NCBI GenBank assembly: GCA_965208525.1
Contig: OZ242340.1
Coordinates: forward strand, 1,364,001-1,428,000
Length of the DNA: 64,000 nt
DNA from: VXYL01 sp965208525
GTDB lineage: Bacteria > Pseudomonadota > Gammaproteobacteria > Pseudomonadales > Azotimanducaceae
Direction: 5' to 3'
Part shown: piece by piece, positions 15,730 through 25,388 of the stretch
How positions within the stretch are numbered: position 1 is the stretch's first letter
Layout of the letters: every line of letters starts with the position of its first letter
Notes under the pieces: model-generated
Told to the model about the DNA's origin: nothing
What the model saw: only the letters and a program-made list of their open reading frames with translations
The model's database searches: none
Program-made: the position numbers and the translations under genes

Positions 15730-17085
15730 TTGATCGACCGCAGCCTGATACACCGAATGCGAGACGTCGCTTCGACCATCGCGGATATTCCCACCAAGCA
15801 TCTGGTTGACGCGGCCGGGGCCCTTTGCGCCTTGGGATACGTCGCGCTCGCGGTGCTCGCGCGTGAGGTTGGCGAGCCGAACCTTGGCGCTTTCTACGGC
15901 ATCGTTGCTTGGACAGCCATGCCAGTATTCCTGCTCTACCTGCGCGCTGCCCGACGGGACGAGCCGATCCCGCTCGCGAGGCTGCTCTTGTGGGCGGTGA
16001 TCTTTCGCCTTTGCGGCCTCGCCGGCGGGCCGTTCTTCGAGGACGACTTCCATCGCTACCTGTGGGACGGTTACCGCTTTGCGACCGCCGGCACGCCCTA
16101 TGGCGTAGCGCCCGAAGCCTTCTTCCTGGACACGAGCGTTCCGCTGGCGCTCAGATCGGTTCTGGATCAGGTCAACAATCCGGACCTCCCCACCATCTAC
16201 GGCCCCACCACGCAAGTGCTGTTCCTGTTCGGCCATTGGATCGAGGCCGGCAGCGTGGCGGTGCTGCAGGCGCTCCTGATTGCGGTGGATCTTGCAGCGG
16301 TCGCGCTGCTGCTCCGGCTCGCGCCCGCCCGCAGCGTCTTGCTCTACGCCTGGTGCCCTCTGGTCGTCAAGGAAGTGGCATTCACCGCGCATCCCGACGG
16401 GCTTGGCGTCTGCTTGCTGCTTGCTGCCGTCGTCCTCGCGGGCAGGCGGCGCGACGGCTGGGCAGCCGCTTGCTTGGGGCTAGCGGTCGGGGCGAAGGTC
16501 TTTGCGCTTCTGCTCGTGCCGCTCGTGCTGATCCGCGCCCGGCCGAGGCACTGGTGCATCTTCGCGGCGACCGTCGCGGCGCTGTACGGCCCGTTCCTCG
16601 TCGCCGGCGCCACGGACCTCGACACGCTCCTCGTGTTCGCGCGCGAGTGGGAGTTCAACTCGGCGGTGTTCGGCTTGCTCGCAGCCGTCGTGCCAGCGGA
16701 CGTTGCCAAGCTCTCTCTTGCGGCCGCATTTGGCGTCTTCTGGCTTTGGTACTACCGCCGATATCGCGGCGCGGGTGGAGACGTGCCGCGGGGCGACTGG
16801 GTGTATGGCCTGTTTCTCCTTGTGGCACCGGTCATCAATGCCTGGTACCTGCTCTGGCTGCTACCATTCGCCGTGGTGCACCCAAGCCGTTGGGCGTGGA
16901 CGGCATCCGTGGCGGTATTGCTCTCCTACATTACAGGGCTTCACTTGGGCAACTACGAAATGCAGGCGTATGCGCAGCCTTGGTGGGTGCGCCCGATGGA
17001 GTTCGGCGCCATATTGATCGCCTTCCTGCTCGACTGCGTGCATCGTCAACGCGCGCGCGGGGCCGCTGGTGCCACCGATGCTTGA
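15730..17085 (+). CDS. integral-membrane glycosyltransferase-like protein (GT-C fold)
   Basis: 451 residues with about ten hydrophobic helices spread along the length. An early luminal loop has acidic residues (FFEDDFHRYLWDGYRFATAG), the pattern of polyprenol-phosphate-sugar-dependent GT-C enzymes such as the GT87/DUF2029 mannosyltransferases. The next gene, overlapping by 17 bases, encodes a GT2 enzyme of the kind that makes polyprenyl-phosphate sugars, so the two probably cooperate in transferring a lipid-linked sugar to an envelope acceptor. The acceptor is unknown. Confidence 0.75.
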   Translation: MIDRSLIHRMRDVASTIADIPTKHLVDAAGALCALGYVALAVLAREVGEPNLGAFYGIVAWTAMPVFLLYLRAARRDEPIPLARLLLWAVIFRLCGLAGGPFFEDDFHRYLWDGYRFATAGTPYGVAPEAFFLDTSVPLALRSVLDQVNNPDLPTIYGPTTQVLFLFGHWIEAGSVAVLQALLIAVDLAAVALLLRLAPARSVLLYAWCPLVVKEVAFTAHPDGLGVCLLLAAVVLAGRRRDGWAAACLGLAVGAKVFALLLVPLVLIRARPRHWCIFAATVAALYGPFLVAGATDLDTLLVFAREWEFNSAVFGLLAAVVPADVAKLSLAAAFGVFWLWYYRRYRGAGGDVPRGDWVYGLFLLVAPVINAWYLLWLLPFAVVHPSRWAWTASVAVLLSYITGLHLGNYEMQAYAQPWWVRPMEFGAILIAFLLDCVHRQRARGAAGATDA

Positions 17086-17815
17086 CGGTCGTTCTGTCGG
17101 CGTGGTGATTCCCGCCCGCAACGAACAGGAGAACATCGGCGCGGTCGTGCGGGCGGTGCGTGCTCTCAGAACGCCGGCGGGCGAAGCGGTGGTGGATGAC
17201 ATCGTCGTCTGCGACAACGGCTCCACCGATGCCACGGCGGAGCGTGCACTCGCCGCTGGCGCTCGCGTCGTCGCCGAGCCGACGCCGGGCTACGGGATCG
17301 CCTGCCTGACCGCCATTGCGGCGCTTGGCAGGGTGGAGACCGTGCTCTTCGTGGATGGCGATCAGGCGTTCCATCTCGAGCAGTCGTTGGACCTCTTGGA
17401 TGCCATCGTCGCCGGTGCCGACCTCGCCATCGGTTCACGCGCGCTCGGCCGCGCCGAACCCGGCGCTTTGTCACTGCCGCAGATTGTCGGCAACCAAGTC
17501 GCCGCCGGCCTGATTGGGCTCATCTGGAAGCAGAGAGTCACCGATCTCGGTCCGTTGCGGGCGATCACGTCCGACGCGCTCGACGCGCTCGACATGCAGG
17601 ACAAGGCCTATGGCTGGACCGTGGAGATGCAGGTGAAGGCGGTGCAGCGACGCATGCGCATCGTCGAGGTGCCGGTGGATGCGCGCCGGCGCCAACATGG
17701 AAAATCCAAGGTTGGCGGCACGGTTCGAGGGGTTGTGGGTGCCAGCATTGGCATCCTGGGGATGATCCTGAAGTTATGGCTGCGCCCCAAGTTGGGAGGC
17801 AATTCATGGAGTTGA
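17069..17815 (+). CDS. GT2-family glycosyltransferase, DPM1-like
   Basis: A 248-residue GT-A enzyme. It has VGVVIPARNEQENIGAVV at the N-terminus, DNGSTDAT, the metal-binding FVDGDQAF motif and RRRQHGKSKVGGT, the basic motif seen in dolichol-/polyprenyl-phosphate glycosyltransferases. A GTG at 17069 and an ATG at 17078 are possible starts. It lacks a large C-terminal membrane domain; only one hydrophobic segment (VVGASIGILGMILKLWL) is visible. Confidence 0.86.
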   Translation: MPPMLDGRSVGVVIPARNEQENIGAVVRAVRALRTPAGEAVVDDIVVCDNGSTDATAERALAAGARVVAEPTPGYGIACLTAIAALGRVETVLFVDGDQAFHLEQSLDLLDAIVAGADLAIGSRALGRAEPGALSLPQIVGNQVAAGLIGLIWKQRVTDLGPLRAITSDALDALDMQDKAYGWTVEMQVKAVQRRMRIVEVPVDARRRQHGKSKVGGTVRGVVGASIGILGMILKLWLRPKLGGNSWS

Positions 17816-17817
17816 GC

Positions 17818-18636
17818 ATGAAACGGTTTGTCTTTGCGCTTGCGAGCACATGCCTCGCGGCGATGGTCCAGGCCAATCAAGTGCCGGAACTGATCCCGTT
17901 CTGGGATGCGAGCGACGAGGCGAGTGCGGCAACCGTCGATCACAGCGGCTGGCAAGCGCTATTGGATGCCTACCTTGCGCAGCATCCGTCTGGTGTCAAT
18001 CGGTTCGATTACGCTGGCCTCAAGGCAGCGCCCGACGACCTCGCCGCGCTGGGCGCGTATCTCGACGCGCTCCAGGCCCTGGACCCACGCACTTACTCGC
18101 GCCTAGAGCAGAAGGCTTACTGGATCAACTTCTACAACGCGCTTACCGTCAAGGTGGTCGTGGACGGCTATCCGGTGGATTCCATCAAGGACATCCACGA
18201 GGGCTGGATTCCCTTCACCGGGCCTTGGGGCGATGTTCACGCCGAGGTCACGGGGCAAGAGTTGACCCTAGACAACATCGAACACGGAATCCTACGCCCC
18301 ATCTGGAAGGACCCGCGCATTCACTACGCGGTGAACTGCGCCAGCATCGGTTGTCCTAACCTTGCGACGAAGGTGTACACGGCTGCCAACACCGACGCAC
18401 TGCTCGAGGCAGGGGCTCGCGAATACGTCAACCATCTGCGCGGCGTGGACATCGTCGACGAGGAGTTCATGGTGCTATCGAGCATCTACGACTGGTGGGT
18501 GTTCGACTTCGGTGGCTCGGAGGAGGGTGTGCTCGCCCACCTGATCGAATACGCCGACGCCGAACTGGCGGCGCAACTTAAGGGCTTCGCCGGCGCTATC
18601 GACTACGAATACGACTGGGACCTCAATCAGCCATAG
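17818..18636 (+). CDS. secreted DUF547 protein
   Basis: 272 residues with a signal peptide (MKRFVFALASTCLAAMVQA). The DUF547 signature is clear: KAYWINFYNALTVKVV, followed by IEHGILRP, HYAVNCASIGCPNL and a C-terminal region. A conserved cysteine-rich patch (NCASIGCPNL) and the NFYNA motif suggest a cysteine-peptidase-like fold, but no activity is established to my knowledge. It begins two bases after the GT2 stop, and its 3' end overlaps the convergent flavoprotein gene by 14 bases. DUF547 genes next to VTT-flavoproteins recur in proteobacteria. Confidence 0.88.
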   Translation: MKRFVFALASTCLAAMVQANQVPELIPFWDASDEASAATVDHSGWQALLDAYLAQHPSGVNRFDYAGLKAAPDDLAALGAYLDALQALDPRTYSRLEQKAYWINFYNALTVKVVVDGYPVDSIKDIHEGWIPFTGPWGDVHAEVTGQELTLDNIEHGILRPIWKDPRIHYAVNCASIGCPNLATKVYTAANTDALLEAGAREYVNHLRGVDIVDEEFMVLSSIYDWWVFDFGGSEEGVLAHLIEYADAELAAQLKGFAGAIDYEYDWDLNQP

Positions 18637-20794
18637 CCCGCACATCGCCGGCGCCGCGTCCGCGGCGCAGACTGTGGAACTTGCCAACCCACTCCAGGAG
18701 CCCCTCTGGTGCGTGTTTCTTGCGCCAGGCACTGGCCGCGAATTTGTTGGCTTCGGTGAGGGTCGGATAGACGTGGATGGTGCCCATTACGCTCTTGAGC
18801 CCCTTGCCCCACTTCATCGCGGCAATGAACTCGGCGAGGAGGTCCCCGGCGTGATGGCCGACGATCGTTGCACCCAAGATGCGGTCCTTGCCCGGGGGCG
18901 TCAGCACCTTGACGAAGCCGCGGCCTTCTTCGTCGGCTAGCGCCCGGTCCAGCTCCTCTAGCTCATAGCGGGTGACCTCCACGTCGATGCCTTGCCGCTT
19001 GGCCTCCTGCTCGTTCAGCCCGACACGCCCGATTTCCGGGTCGGTGAAGGTCGTCCAGGGGATCAGCGAATAATCCGCCTTGAACTTCCTGAGCGGGCTG
19101 AACAGGGGGTTTACGGACGCATACCACGCTTCATGGGACGCGGTGTGCGTGAACTGATACGGCCCGATCGCGTCACCGCAGGCATAGATCGTCGGCACGC
19201 TGGTGCGCAGGTATTCGTCCACTTCGACTTCGCCGCGCTCGTCCAGCGTCACGCCTACATCTTCGAGCCCGAGTCCTTCGGTGTTCGGTTGGCGCCCCGC
19301 CGCCACCAGGATGGCATCGAACGGCACTCGTACCTCACTGCGGTCCTCGGCGGCGCAGATCAAGGCCCGACCGGCTTCGCCCGATTCCACGCGCTCGGCA
19401 CGATGGCCGGTGAGCACGCGGATGCCTTCGGCGACGAACTGCCGCTGCATCAGTTCGACCACGTCCTCGTCTTCGCGCACCAATAGGTGCGGCGCTTGCT
19501 GGACCATCGTCACTTCGGCGCCGAACCGCCCGAATGCCTGCGCCAGTTCACAGCCAATCGGCCCGCCGCCCAGAACAACGAACCTTTGCGGCAGCTCGCG
19601 AATCTCCCAGATCGTGTCGGAGGTGTAGTAGCCGGCTTCGGCGAGCCCCGGAATCGGCGGCACGAAAGGCGCGCCGCCGGTGGCGATGACGATGTTGCGG
19701 GTGGTGATCTCCTGGCCGTCCACGCGCACGCTGTAGGGCGACGTGATCGTTGCATCCCCCATGATGCAGTTCACGCCAAGGCCCGTGTAGCGCTCCACGG
19801 AGTCGTTCGGCTCGATCTTCTTGATGATGCGCTGCACGCGCTCCATCACCTCGCCGAACTCGAACTCCACTGTCGCGCTCTTGAACCCAAACTCCTGTGC
19901 CCGCGCTGCATAGGAGAGCATCTTGGCCGAACGGATCAGCGACTTGCTCGGCACGCAGCCGGTGTTCAGGCAGTCGCCGCCCATGCGGTGGCGTTCGATC
20001 AGGGTGACCTTGGCCTTCACCGTCGCCGCGATGAGCGCCGCGACCAAGCCGCCGGAACCCGCCCCAATCACCACGAGGTTGTTGTCGAAATGCTTGGGCC
20101 TCTTGAAGCCTCGCAAGGCCTTTCGCGCCTTGACGGCATCGAGGATCTTCTTCGCGATGAGCGGTGCAAGGCCCAGCAGCGCGAAGGAAATCCACAGGGT
20201 GGGGGAAAGGATGTCGCCGACGGATGCAACCTGCCCAAGCTCGGCGCCCGCGTTCACGTACACGACCGTGCCGAAGATCATGCCGAGCTGGCTCACCCAA
20301 TAGAAGCGCCAGGTGGACAGCGGCGTCAGTGCCATGGCGAGATTGATCACGAAGAACGGCACCGCCGGCACGAGGCGCATGGCGAAGAGATAGAAGGCGC
20401 CATCCTTTTCGATGCCCCGGTCGATCGCGCCGAGATGTTGGCCGAACTTCGAGCGAACGGCATCGCGGAAGAGGTATCTGGCGATGGTGAACGCGAGCGT
20501 CGCCCCCAAGGTGCTCGCGAAGGAGACGATGATGACTCCCTGCACCAAGCCAAAGAGAGCACCTGCGATAAGCGTCAGGATGGCGGCGCCGGGCAGTGAC
20601 GCCCCGGTCACGAGGATGTAGATCGCGAAGAACGCCAGCGCCGTCACCCACGGGTTCTGGGCCTGGAACGCGGCGATCGCCTCGCGCTGCGTCGAGAAGA
20701 ACTCCGGCGTCAGAAACCGCTGCAGATCTAACCAGAAGAAGAGCCCAATCAGCCCCGCGAAGGCGATCAGGAGGACAACGCGACTCGGCCTCAC
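18623..20794 (-). CDS. fusion of a TVP38/TMEM64 (VTT) membrane domain and a FAD disulfide oxidoreductase
   Basis: 723 residues. Residues 1-230 are a membrane domain with about six helices of the DedA/VTT type (SLPGAAILTLIAGALFG, VPFFVINLAMAL). From about 245 there is a pyridine nucleotide-disulfide oxidoreductase with GAGSGGLVAALIAA (FAD), the redox pair GGDCLNTGCVPSKS, GGGPIGCELAQAFGRFG (NADH), CGDAIGPYQFTH and a C-terminal HVYPTLTEAN like the mercuric/lipoamide reductase active-site region. The membrane domain places the flavoprotein at the inner membrane; the electron acceptor is unknown. Confidence 0.93.
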   Translation of the reverse strand: MRPSRVVLLIAFAGLIGLFFWLDLQRFLTPEFFSTQREAIAAFQAQNPWVTALAFFAIYILVTGASLPGAAILTLIAGALFGLVQGVIIVSFASTLGATLAFTIARYLFRDAVRSKFGQHLGAIDRGIEKDGAFYLFAMRLVPAVPFFVINLAMALTPLSTWRFYWVSQLGMIFGTVVYVNAGAELGQVASVGDILSPTLWISFALLGLAPLIAKKILDAVKARKALRGFKRPKHFDNNLVVIGAGSGGLVAALIAATVKAKVTLIERHRMGGDCLNTGCVPSKSLIRSAKMLSYAARAQEFGFKSATVEFEFGEVMERVQRIIKKIEPNDSVERYTGLGVNCIMGDATITSPYSVRVDGQEITTRNIVIATGGAPFVPPIPGLAEAGYYTSDTIWEIRELPQRFVVLGGGPIGCELAQAFGRFGAEVTMVQQAPHLLVREDEDVVELMQRQFVAEGIRVLTGHRAERVESGEAGRALICAAEDRSEVRVPFDAILVAAGRQPNTEGLGLEDVGVTLDERGEVEVDEYLRTSVPTIYACGDAIGPYQFTHTASHEAWYASVNPLFSPLRKFKADYSLIPWTTFTDPEIGRVGLNEQEAKRQGIDVEVTRYELEELDRALADEEGRGFVKVLTPPGKDRILGATIVGHHAGDLLAEFIAAMKWGKGLKSVMGTIHVYPTLTEANKFAASAWRKKHAPEGLLEWVGKFHSLRRGRGAGDVRAMAD

Positions 20795-20901
20795 GGAATG
20801 ATCCCTAGCCTATCGATCATGCCTCGCCCCGGGAGGGAAGGCGCCTCGCTCTCCATTGTGCGGAGGCCAGCCCGAAATGCCGACGCGCCCGCAAGGGCGC
20901 G

Positions 20902-21759
20902 CTAGCGCCCAAGGTGATACGTGAATGCGCCAGCTATCGCGTTGTAGTCCGCCGCGTTGCGCCCATCGGTCACGTCGTACCAGCGCAGGCTCAGGTCGAA
21001 GCGTTCGAATGACAGCGTGCCGCCCAGGGATATGCGGTCGAACTCCTCGGCGACGAACGGCAGCACGAAGCGGGTGAAGCCGGGGCCGTGGATGTCCCGA
21101 TCGCCATCGGATCTTTGCAGGTGATACTCCGCACTCAGCACCAGCATTGAACTCGCGATGAGGTGAGCGTCTAGGCTCACGAACGTCTCTCGCGGCACGT
21201 CACTGCCCCGATTGCGGGTGCCGATTTCGCCCGACAGCGCGACGCGATCGGCAAACACCTTGCCAACGATCCCGGAAAGCTCGAACCCATCCGCGCCATC
21301 GCCAATCGCCGTCGGGTAGGCGGTGTCGTAGTCCCCTTGGAGAATCACGCCAAAGCGCACGGCCATGCTGGGCGTCTCGCCGAGCAGCTCATCGGCGAAG
21401 CGCCAGGTCACGCCCACGTTCGTGTCCACCCGCCCATCGAGCGTGGGATGGGGGCCGCCCGAGTCCTTGTTCGACGCTTCGGACCAGCCGAACTGCGCGT
21501 CCAACGCGAGCGCATCGGAGATGCCGTAGGTGCCGCTGAACAGCGTGCTGGTCTGCTCCAGCCCTGGACCGAAGGGCGTGTGCGCCATTCGGCCATCGAC
21601 GATGTGCCAGAAATCGTCCGCCTCCTGCGAGATGCGGGCAACGGTCAGCGAGGTCGCACCGGGGGCCGGCAGCCACACGGTGCCTTCCGCATGCACAGCC
21701 ATCGCCGGAGCCAAAAGGGTGGCAAGCGCCAAGGTACAGATGCGCGGGGCGTGTTTCAT
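20902..21759 (-). CDS. outer-membrane beta-barrel protein of unknown function
   Basis: 285 residues with a signal peptide (LALATLLAPAMAVHA) and alternating beta-strand pattern ending GAFTYHLGR. It resembles the loosely defined porin/transporter families (for example the phenol-degradation MetA-like group), but I see no diagnostic motif. It is 22 bases downstream of a small secreted protein gene on the same strand, and the two are likely cotranscribed. Confidence 0.65.
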   Translation of the reverse strand: MKHAPRICTLALATLLAPAMAVHAEGTVWLPAPGATSLTVARISQEADDFWHIVDGRMAHTPFGPGLEQTSTLFSGTYGISDALALDAQFGWSEASNKDSGGPHPTLDGRVDTNVGVTWRFADELLGETPSMAVRFGVILQGDYDTAYPTAIGDGADGFELSGIVGKVFADRVALSGEIGTRNRGSDVPRETFVSLDAHLIASSMLVLSAEYHLQRSDGDRDIHGPGFTRFVLPFVAEEFDRISLGGTLSFERFDLSLRWYDVTDGRNAADYNAIAGAFTYHLGR

Positions 21760-21782
21760 GTTGCTCTCCTAAAGCGCCGAAC

Positions 21783-22187
21783 CTATAACTTGTAGCGCCG
21801 AGTCAGGAAGTAATGCACCACCTCCTGCTCGTCGCGCTCGAGCACGGCGATGTGTTGATCGTCGGGCGTGCCGGGCTTTATGGCCTCGTCGCGCGCTTCT
21901 AGGCTCTCCTTCAGGCTCTGCGCCCGTTCTCGATCCAGCGCCCCTCGCTCGATCGGACAGGTTGCGCAGACGAGTTTCTTGAACGTCAACGCCTTGCCTT
22001 GGACGTATGCGTCCCTAGGGCTGATCGCGCCGCCGGCAGTGATCGAGCCGGAGGCGAGCACCGATGACTGGAAGAGCGCCGCTGCCGTCACGACGACCGC
22101 GCCTAGGCTCGCTCTCGAAGCAAGCCGGCGAAAGACGCCGGCGCAAACCGTGGCGCGCTGCAAGGTGGCTTCGGGCACAGGCTTCAT
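21783..22187 (-). CDS. small exported protein with CxxC motif
   Basis: 134 residues. A hydrophobic segment (SLGAVVVTAAALFQSSVLASG, about residues 28-48) looks like a signal peptide or anchor. A soluble part follows with KLVCATCPIERGALD, whose CxxC could bind metal or be redox active, and a charged helical stretch with E/D and R. I do not recognise the family. The partner is the beta-barrel gene downstream. Confidence 0.6.
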   Translation of the reverse strand: MKPVPEATLQRATVCAGVFRRLASRASLGAVVVTAAALFQSSVLASGSITAGGAISPRDAYVQGKALTFKKLVCATCPIERGALDRERAQSLKESLEARDEAIKPGTPDDQHIAVLERDEQEVVHYFLTRRYKL

Positions 22188-22347
22188 GGCCTATCTCCAC
22201 GGGTTTACATGGGCACGAACCCTAACAGGAATCGGATACGGGATAGCTGCTTGACTTTCAGCAAAATCTTGCACCAAGAAGGGGCGTCCTCACCGGTGAC
22301 GCGGCGTAGTTGGGGTTGAAAGTCGAACTTGCGGCCGTCCTCCCGGC

Positions 22348-23724
22348 TCACTCCCGAAGGATGTCCAAGGCTTCGGCCAGCGTCGCGACGGCATGAACCT
22401 GGATGCCGTCGATGGGTTGGCGGGGGCGGTTGGCGCGGGGACAGATGGCCCGGGTGAAGCCGTGCTTCCTGGCCTCGCGCAGGCGCTCCTGGCCGTTGGG
22501 GGCTGGGCGCACTTCGCCGGTGAGGCCGATTTCGCCGAACGCCACGAGGTCCGTGGGCAGGGCGCGGGCGCGGAAGCTCGACATCACCGCCGCCATGAGG
22601 GCGAGGTCTGCCCCCGTCTCGTTGATGCGCACGCCGCCCACCACGTTGGCGAACACGTCCTGATCGGCCATTGCGACGCCGCAGTGGCGGTGCAGAACGG
22701 CGAGGTGCATGGCGAGGCGCTGGGCGTCGAGCCCCACTGCCACGCGGCGCGGATGGCCGCCCTGGATATCGTCCACCAGTGCCTGAATCTCCACCAGCAG
22801 GGGCCGCGTGCCTTCCCACGTAACGGTGACCGCGCTGCCGGGGGCGGCCTCCTTGGGTCGTTCGAGGAAGATGGCGGAAGGGTTGGTCACTTCCTTCATG
22901 CCCTCTTCGGTCATCGCGAAGACGCCGAGTTCGTTCACTGCACCAAAGCGGTTCTTCTGCCCACGCAAGGTGCGATAGCGGCTGCCGGCAGGGGCGTCGA
23001 GCATCATGAAGCAGTCGATCATGTGTTCGAGCACCTTGGGGCCAGCGAGATTGCCCTCCTTGGTGACGTGGCCCACCATGACGACGGTGGTGTCCGTCTC
23101 TTTGGCGAGGCGCGTGAGACGCGCGGCGGATTCGCGCACCTGGGTCACGCTTCCCGGCAGGCTGACGGCCGTGTCCACGTGCATCACCTGGATCGAATCG
23201 ACCACCACCAGGCGGGGCGCTTCCCGCATCACCAAGGCTTCGATGCGGTCCACGGAGGTTTCCGAGGCGACCCGTAGCGAGTCCCGTGCCAGTCCCAGCC
23301 GGCGCGCCCGCTGCCCGAGTTGTTGAATCGACTCTTCACCGCTGACGTAAAGAGCGCCCTCAGCATCTGCGCCACCATCGAGGCCGGTGGCAACTTGCAG
23401 CAGCAGCGTGCTCTTGCCGGCGCCGGGGTCGCCGCCCATCAGCACGACGGAACCCGGCACGAAGCCGCCGCCAAGCACGCGGTCGAGTTCGGCGAGACCG
23501 GAGCCGAAGCGCTCCTCCTTGGCGGCGGCGACATCGGCGAGCAATGCCACCTCGGCGCTCGCGTCGCCGTAGCCGGGGGAACTCGCTGCCTTCGCCTTGC
23601 CTTGCGCGGGCAGGCGCAACTCCTTGAGCGTGTTCCAGGCGTGGCAGGCGGAGCACTGCCCCTGCCACTTGGCGTGCTCGGCACCGCAGTCGGTGCAAAC
23701 GAAGACAGCGCTGGCTCGGGCCAT
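22348..23724 (-). CDS. radA: DNA repair protein RadA
   Basis: A 458-residue RecA paralogue that promotes branch migration of recombination intermediates. It shows an N-terminal zinc finger (CTDCGAEHAKWQGQCSAC), Walker A GGDPGAGKST, the RadA-specific KNRFG motif (QKNRFGAVNELGVF) and a C-terminal Lon-protease-like domain without catalytic residues. Its length is standard. It follows dnaB on the same strand after 20 bases. Confidence 0.97.
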   Translation of the reverse strand: MARASAVFVCTDCGAEHAKWQGQCSACHAWNTLKELRLPAQGKAKAASSPGYGDASAEVALLADVAAAKEERFGSGLAELDRVLGGGFVPGSVVLMGGDPGAGKSTLLLQVATGLDGGADAEGALYVSGEESIQQLGQRARRLGLARDSLRVASETSVDRIEALVMREAPRLVVVDSIQVMHVDTAVSLPGSVTQVRESAARLTRLAKETDTTVVMVGHVTKEGNLAGPKVLEHMIDCFMMLDAPAGSRYRTLRGQKNRFGAVNELGVFAMTEEGMKEVTNPSAIFLERPKEAAPGSAVTVTWEGTRPLLVEIQALVDDIQGGHPRRVAVGLDAQRLAMHLAVLHRHCGVAMADQDVFANVVGGVRINETGADLALMAAVMSSFRARALPTDLVAFGEIGLTGEVRPAPNGQERLREARKHGFTRAICPRANRPRQPIDGIQVHAVATLAEALDILRE

Positions 23725-23744
23725 CTTGAAGCCTCGCCTACCAA

Positions 23745-25127
23745 TCAGTAGGCAGGTTCGTCACCGTACTCGTCGGGTGCGAGGTTGCGAAAGCGTGTTT
23801 TGGCGGCATCGAACCCTAGCTCAACGTCTCCGACGGGGCCATTGCGCTGCTTGCCGATGATGATCTTGGTCTTGCCACTGTCCACCTCGCCGTCCTTGGG
23901 CTTGTCCCGGTGGATGAAGAGGATCACATCCGCGTCTTGCTCGATGGCACCCGAGTCGCGCAGATCGGACATGCGGGGCCTGCGACCTTCCTTTTCCGAC
24001 GCCCGATTGAGCTGCGAGCAGACGATCAGCGGACAGTTCATCTCTCGAGCGATGGCCTTGAGCGAGCGAGAGAGCTCGGAGACCGCATGGACTGGACTGT
24101 CGTAGTCGCGCGCCGTTCGCATGAGTTGGAGGTAGTCCACCATCACCATCGCAAGGCCGCCGGCTTCTCTGGCGACTCGCCGGACGCGGGCGCGAATGTC
24201 GTTTGGCGTCAGACCGGGGGTGTCGTCGATGTAGAGGTTGCGGCCCTGTAGCTGGCTGACCGCGGCGGTGAAACGCGGCCAGTCGTCATCCGTCAGATGG
24301 CCCGTTCGCAGTCGATCCTGGTTGATGCTGCCGAGCGACGACAGCATGCGCATCACGAGTTGGGTAGCCGGCTGCTCCAGGGAGAATATGAGCACAGCCC
24401 CTTCCTGGTCGCTCATCACCGCATGTTCGGCGAAGTTGACGATGAGGGACGTCTTGCCCATGGAAGGGCGGGCGGCGACGATGATCAGTTCGGCCGGCTG
24501 GAAGCCAGCCGTGTACTCGTCGAGGTCGATGAACCCCGACGCGACGCCGGTGACGGTCTCGCGGGTCTTGAAAAGGTAGTCGATGCGATCGACGACGGAC
24601 GTCAGAACCGGCTCAATGCGCGTGGGGCCGGACTCCTTGAGCTTGTCGTCGGCGATGCTGAAGACGAGCTGCTCGGCTTCGTCGAGAAGGTCGGCGCTGG
24701 TGCGCCCTTCCGGCGTGAAGGCGGATTCGGCAATGCGATTGGCGGCGTGGATCAAGCGGCGCAGCGTGGAACGCTCGCGCACGATGTCTGCGTAGGCGAC
24801 GATGTTGGCGGCGCTGGGCGTCGCCTCGAGGATCTCGGCGAGGTAGGCGTTGCCGCCGGCCTTCTCCGCCAGCGAGCGGCTTTGCAGCGCTTCGGAGATG
24901 GTGACGACGTCGAGCGGCTCGTTGGCGTTTGCCAGTTCGCCCATCACCTCAAAGATGATCTGGTGCGCCGTGCGGTAGAAGTCGTGGCTGGAGACACGGT
25001 GGACGATCTGGTCCCACGCGTCCTGATTCAGCATCAGCCCGCCGATCACGGACTGCTCCGCCTCCGCCGAATGCGGCGGCACCTTGAGCCGCGCGGGCTC
25101 GGGAGCCCTTTGAGCGGGTTCTGCCAC
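23745..25127 (-). CDS. dnaB: replicative DNA helicase DnaB
   Basis: A 460-residue hexameric helicase. The N-terminal DnaB domain (PPHSAEAEQSVIGGLML) is followed by a linker and a RecA-like core with Walker A AARPSMGKTS, Walker B MVMVDYLQLM, the H3 region ALIFSLEQP-like and RDSGAIEQDADVILFIHR near the C-terminus. The start is GTG at 25127. The rplI-dnaB-radA order is typical for gammaproteobacteria. Confidence 0.97.
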   Translation of the reverse strand: MAEPAQRAPEPARLKVPPHSAEAEQSVIGGLMLNQDAWDQIVHRVSSHDFYRTAHQIIFEVMGELANANEPLDVVTISEALQSRSLAEKAGGNAYLAEILEATPSAANIVAYADIVRERSTLRRLIHAANRIAESAFTPEGRTSADLLDEAEQLVFSIADDKLKESGPTRIEPVLTSVVDRIDYLFKTRETVTGVASGFIDLDEYTAGFQPAELIIVAARPSMGKTSLIVNFAEHAVMSDQEGAVLIFSLEQPATQLVMRMLSSLGSINQDRLRTGHLTDDDWPRFTAAVSQLQGRNLYIDDTPGLTPNDIRARVRRVAREAGGLAMVMVDYLQLMRTARDYDSPVHAVSELSRSLKAIAREMNCPLIVCSQLNRASEKEGRRPRMSDLRDSGAIEQDADVILFIHRDKPKDGEVDSGKTKIIIGKQRNGPVGDVELGFDAAKTRFRNLAPDEYGDEPAY

Positions 25128-25359
25128 GAGGGAATCCTAACAGCCGTGCGAACCGCTAAGGGTGGGCCTCGCAGGGAAGATTGGCAAAGGACAAGCCAGC
25201 GGAAATCGCTGGAGCAATGTGTGAGTAAAGCCTTGGTGGCTGTGGACAGTTTCTCGCTTTTGGCTAAGCTGGCTAATGTCGACTAGCGGGCCTCGTCGAA
25301 TAAAGCCCGCGGGCACGCGCCAAAGCAACAGCCCCTGCCATGCGAGGGCCTTTCTGGAC

Positions 25360-25378
25360 GGAGGGCGTCCCGCCCTCC
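25360..25378. repeat. REP-like palindrome between dnaB and rplI
   Basis: A single copy of the ggagggcgtcccgccctcc family (see 11242-11338 and rnr), located just past the rplI stop. It could act as a 3' stabilising hairpin for the rplI message. The rest of 25128-25388 holds no gene; it probably contains the dnaB promoter and a weak hairpin (gcgggc...gcccgc) near 25286-25312. Confidence 0.7.
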
Positions 25379-25388
25379 CTCCAAAGCC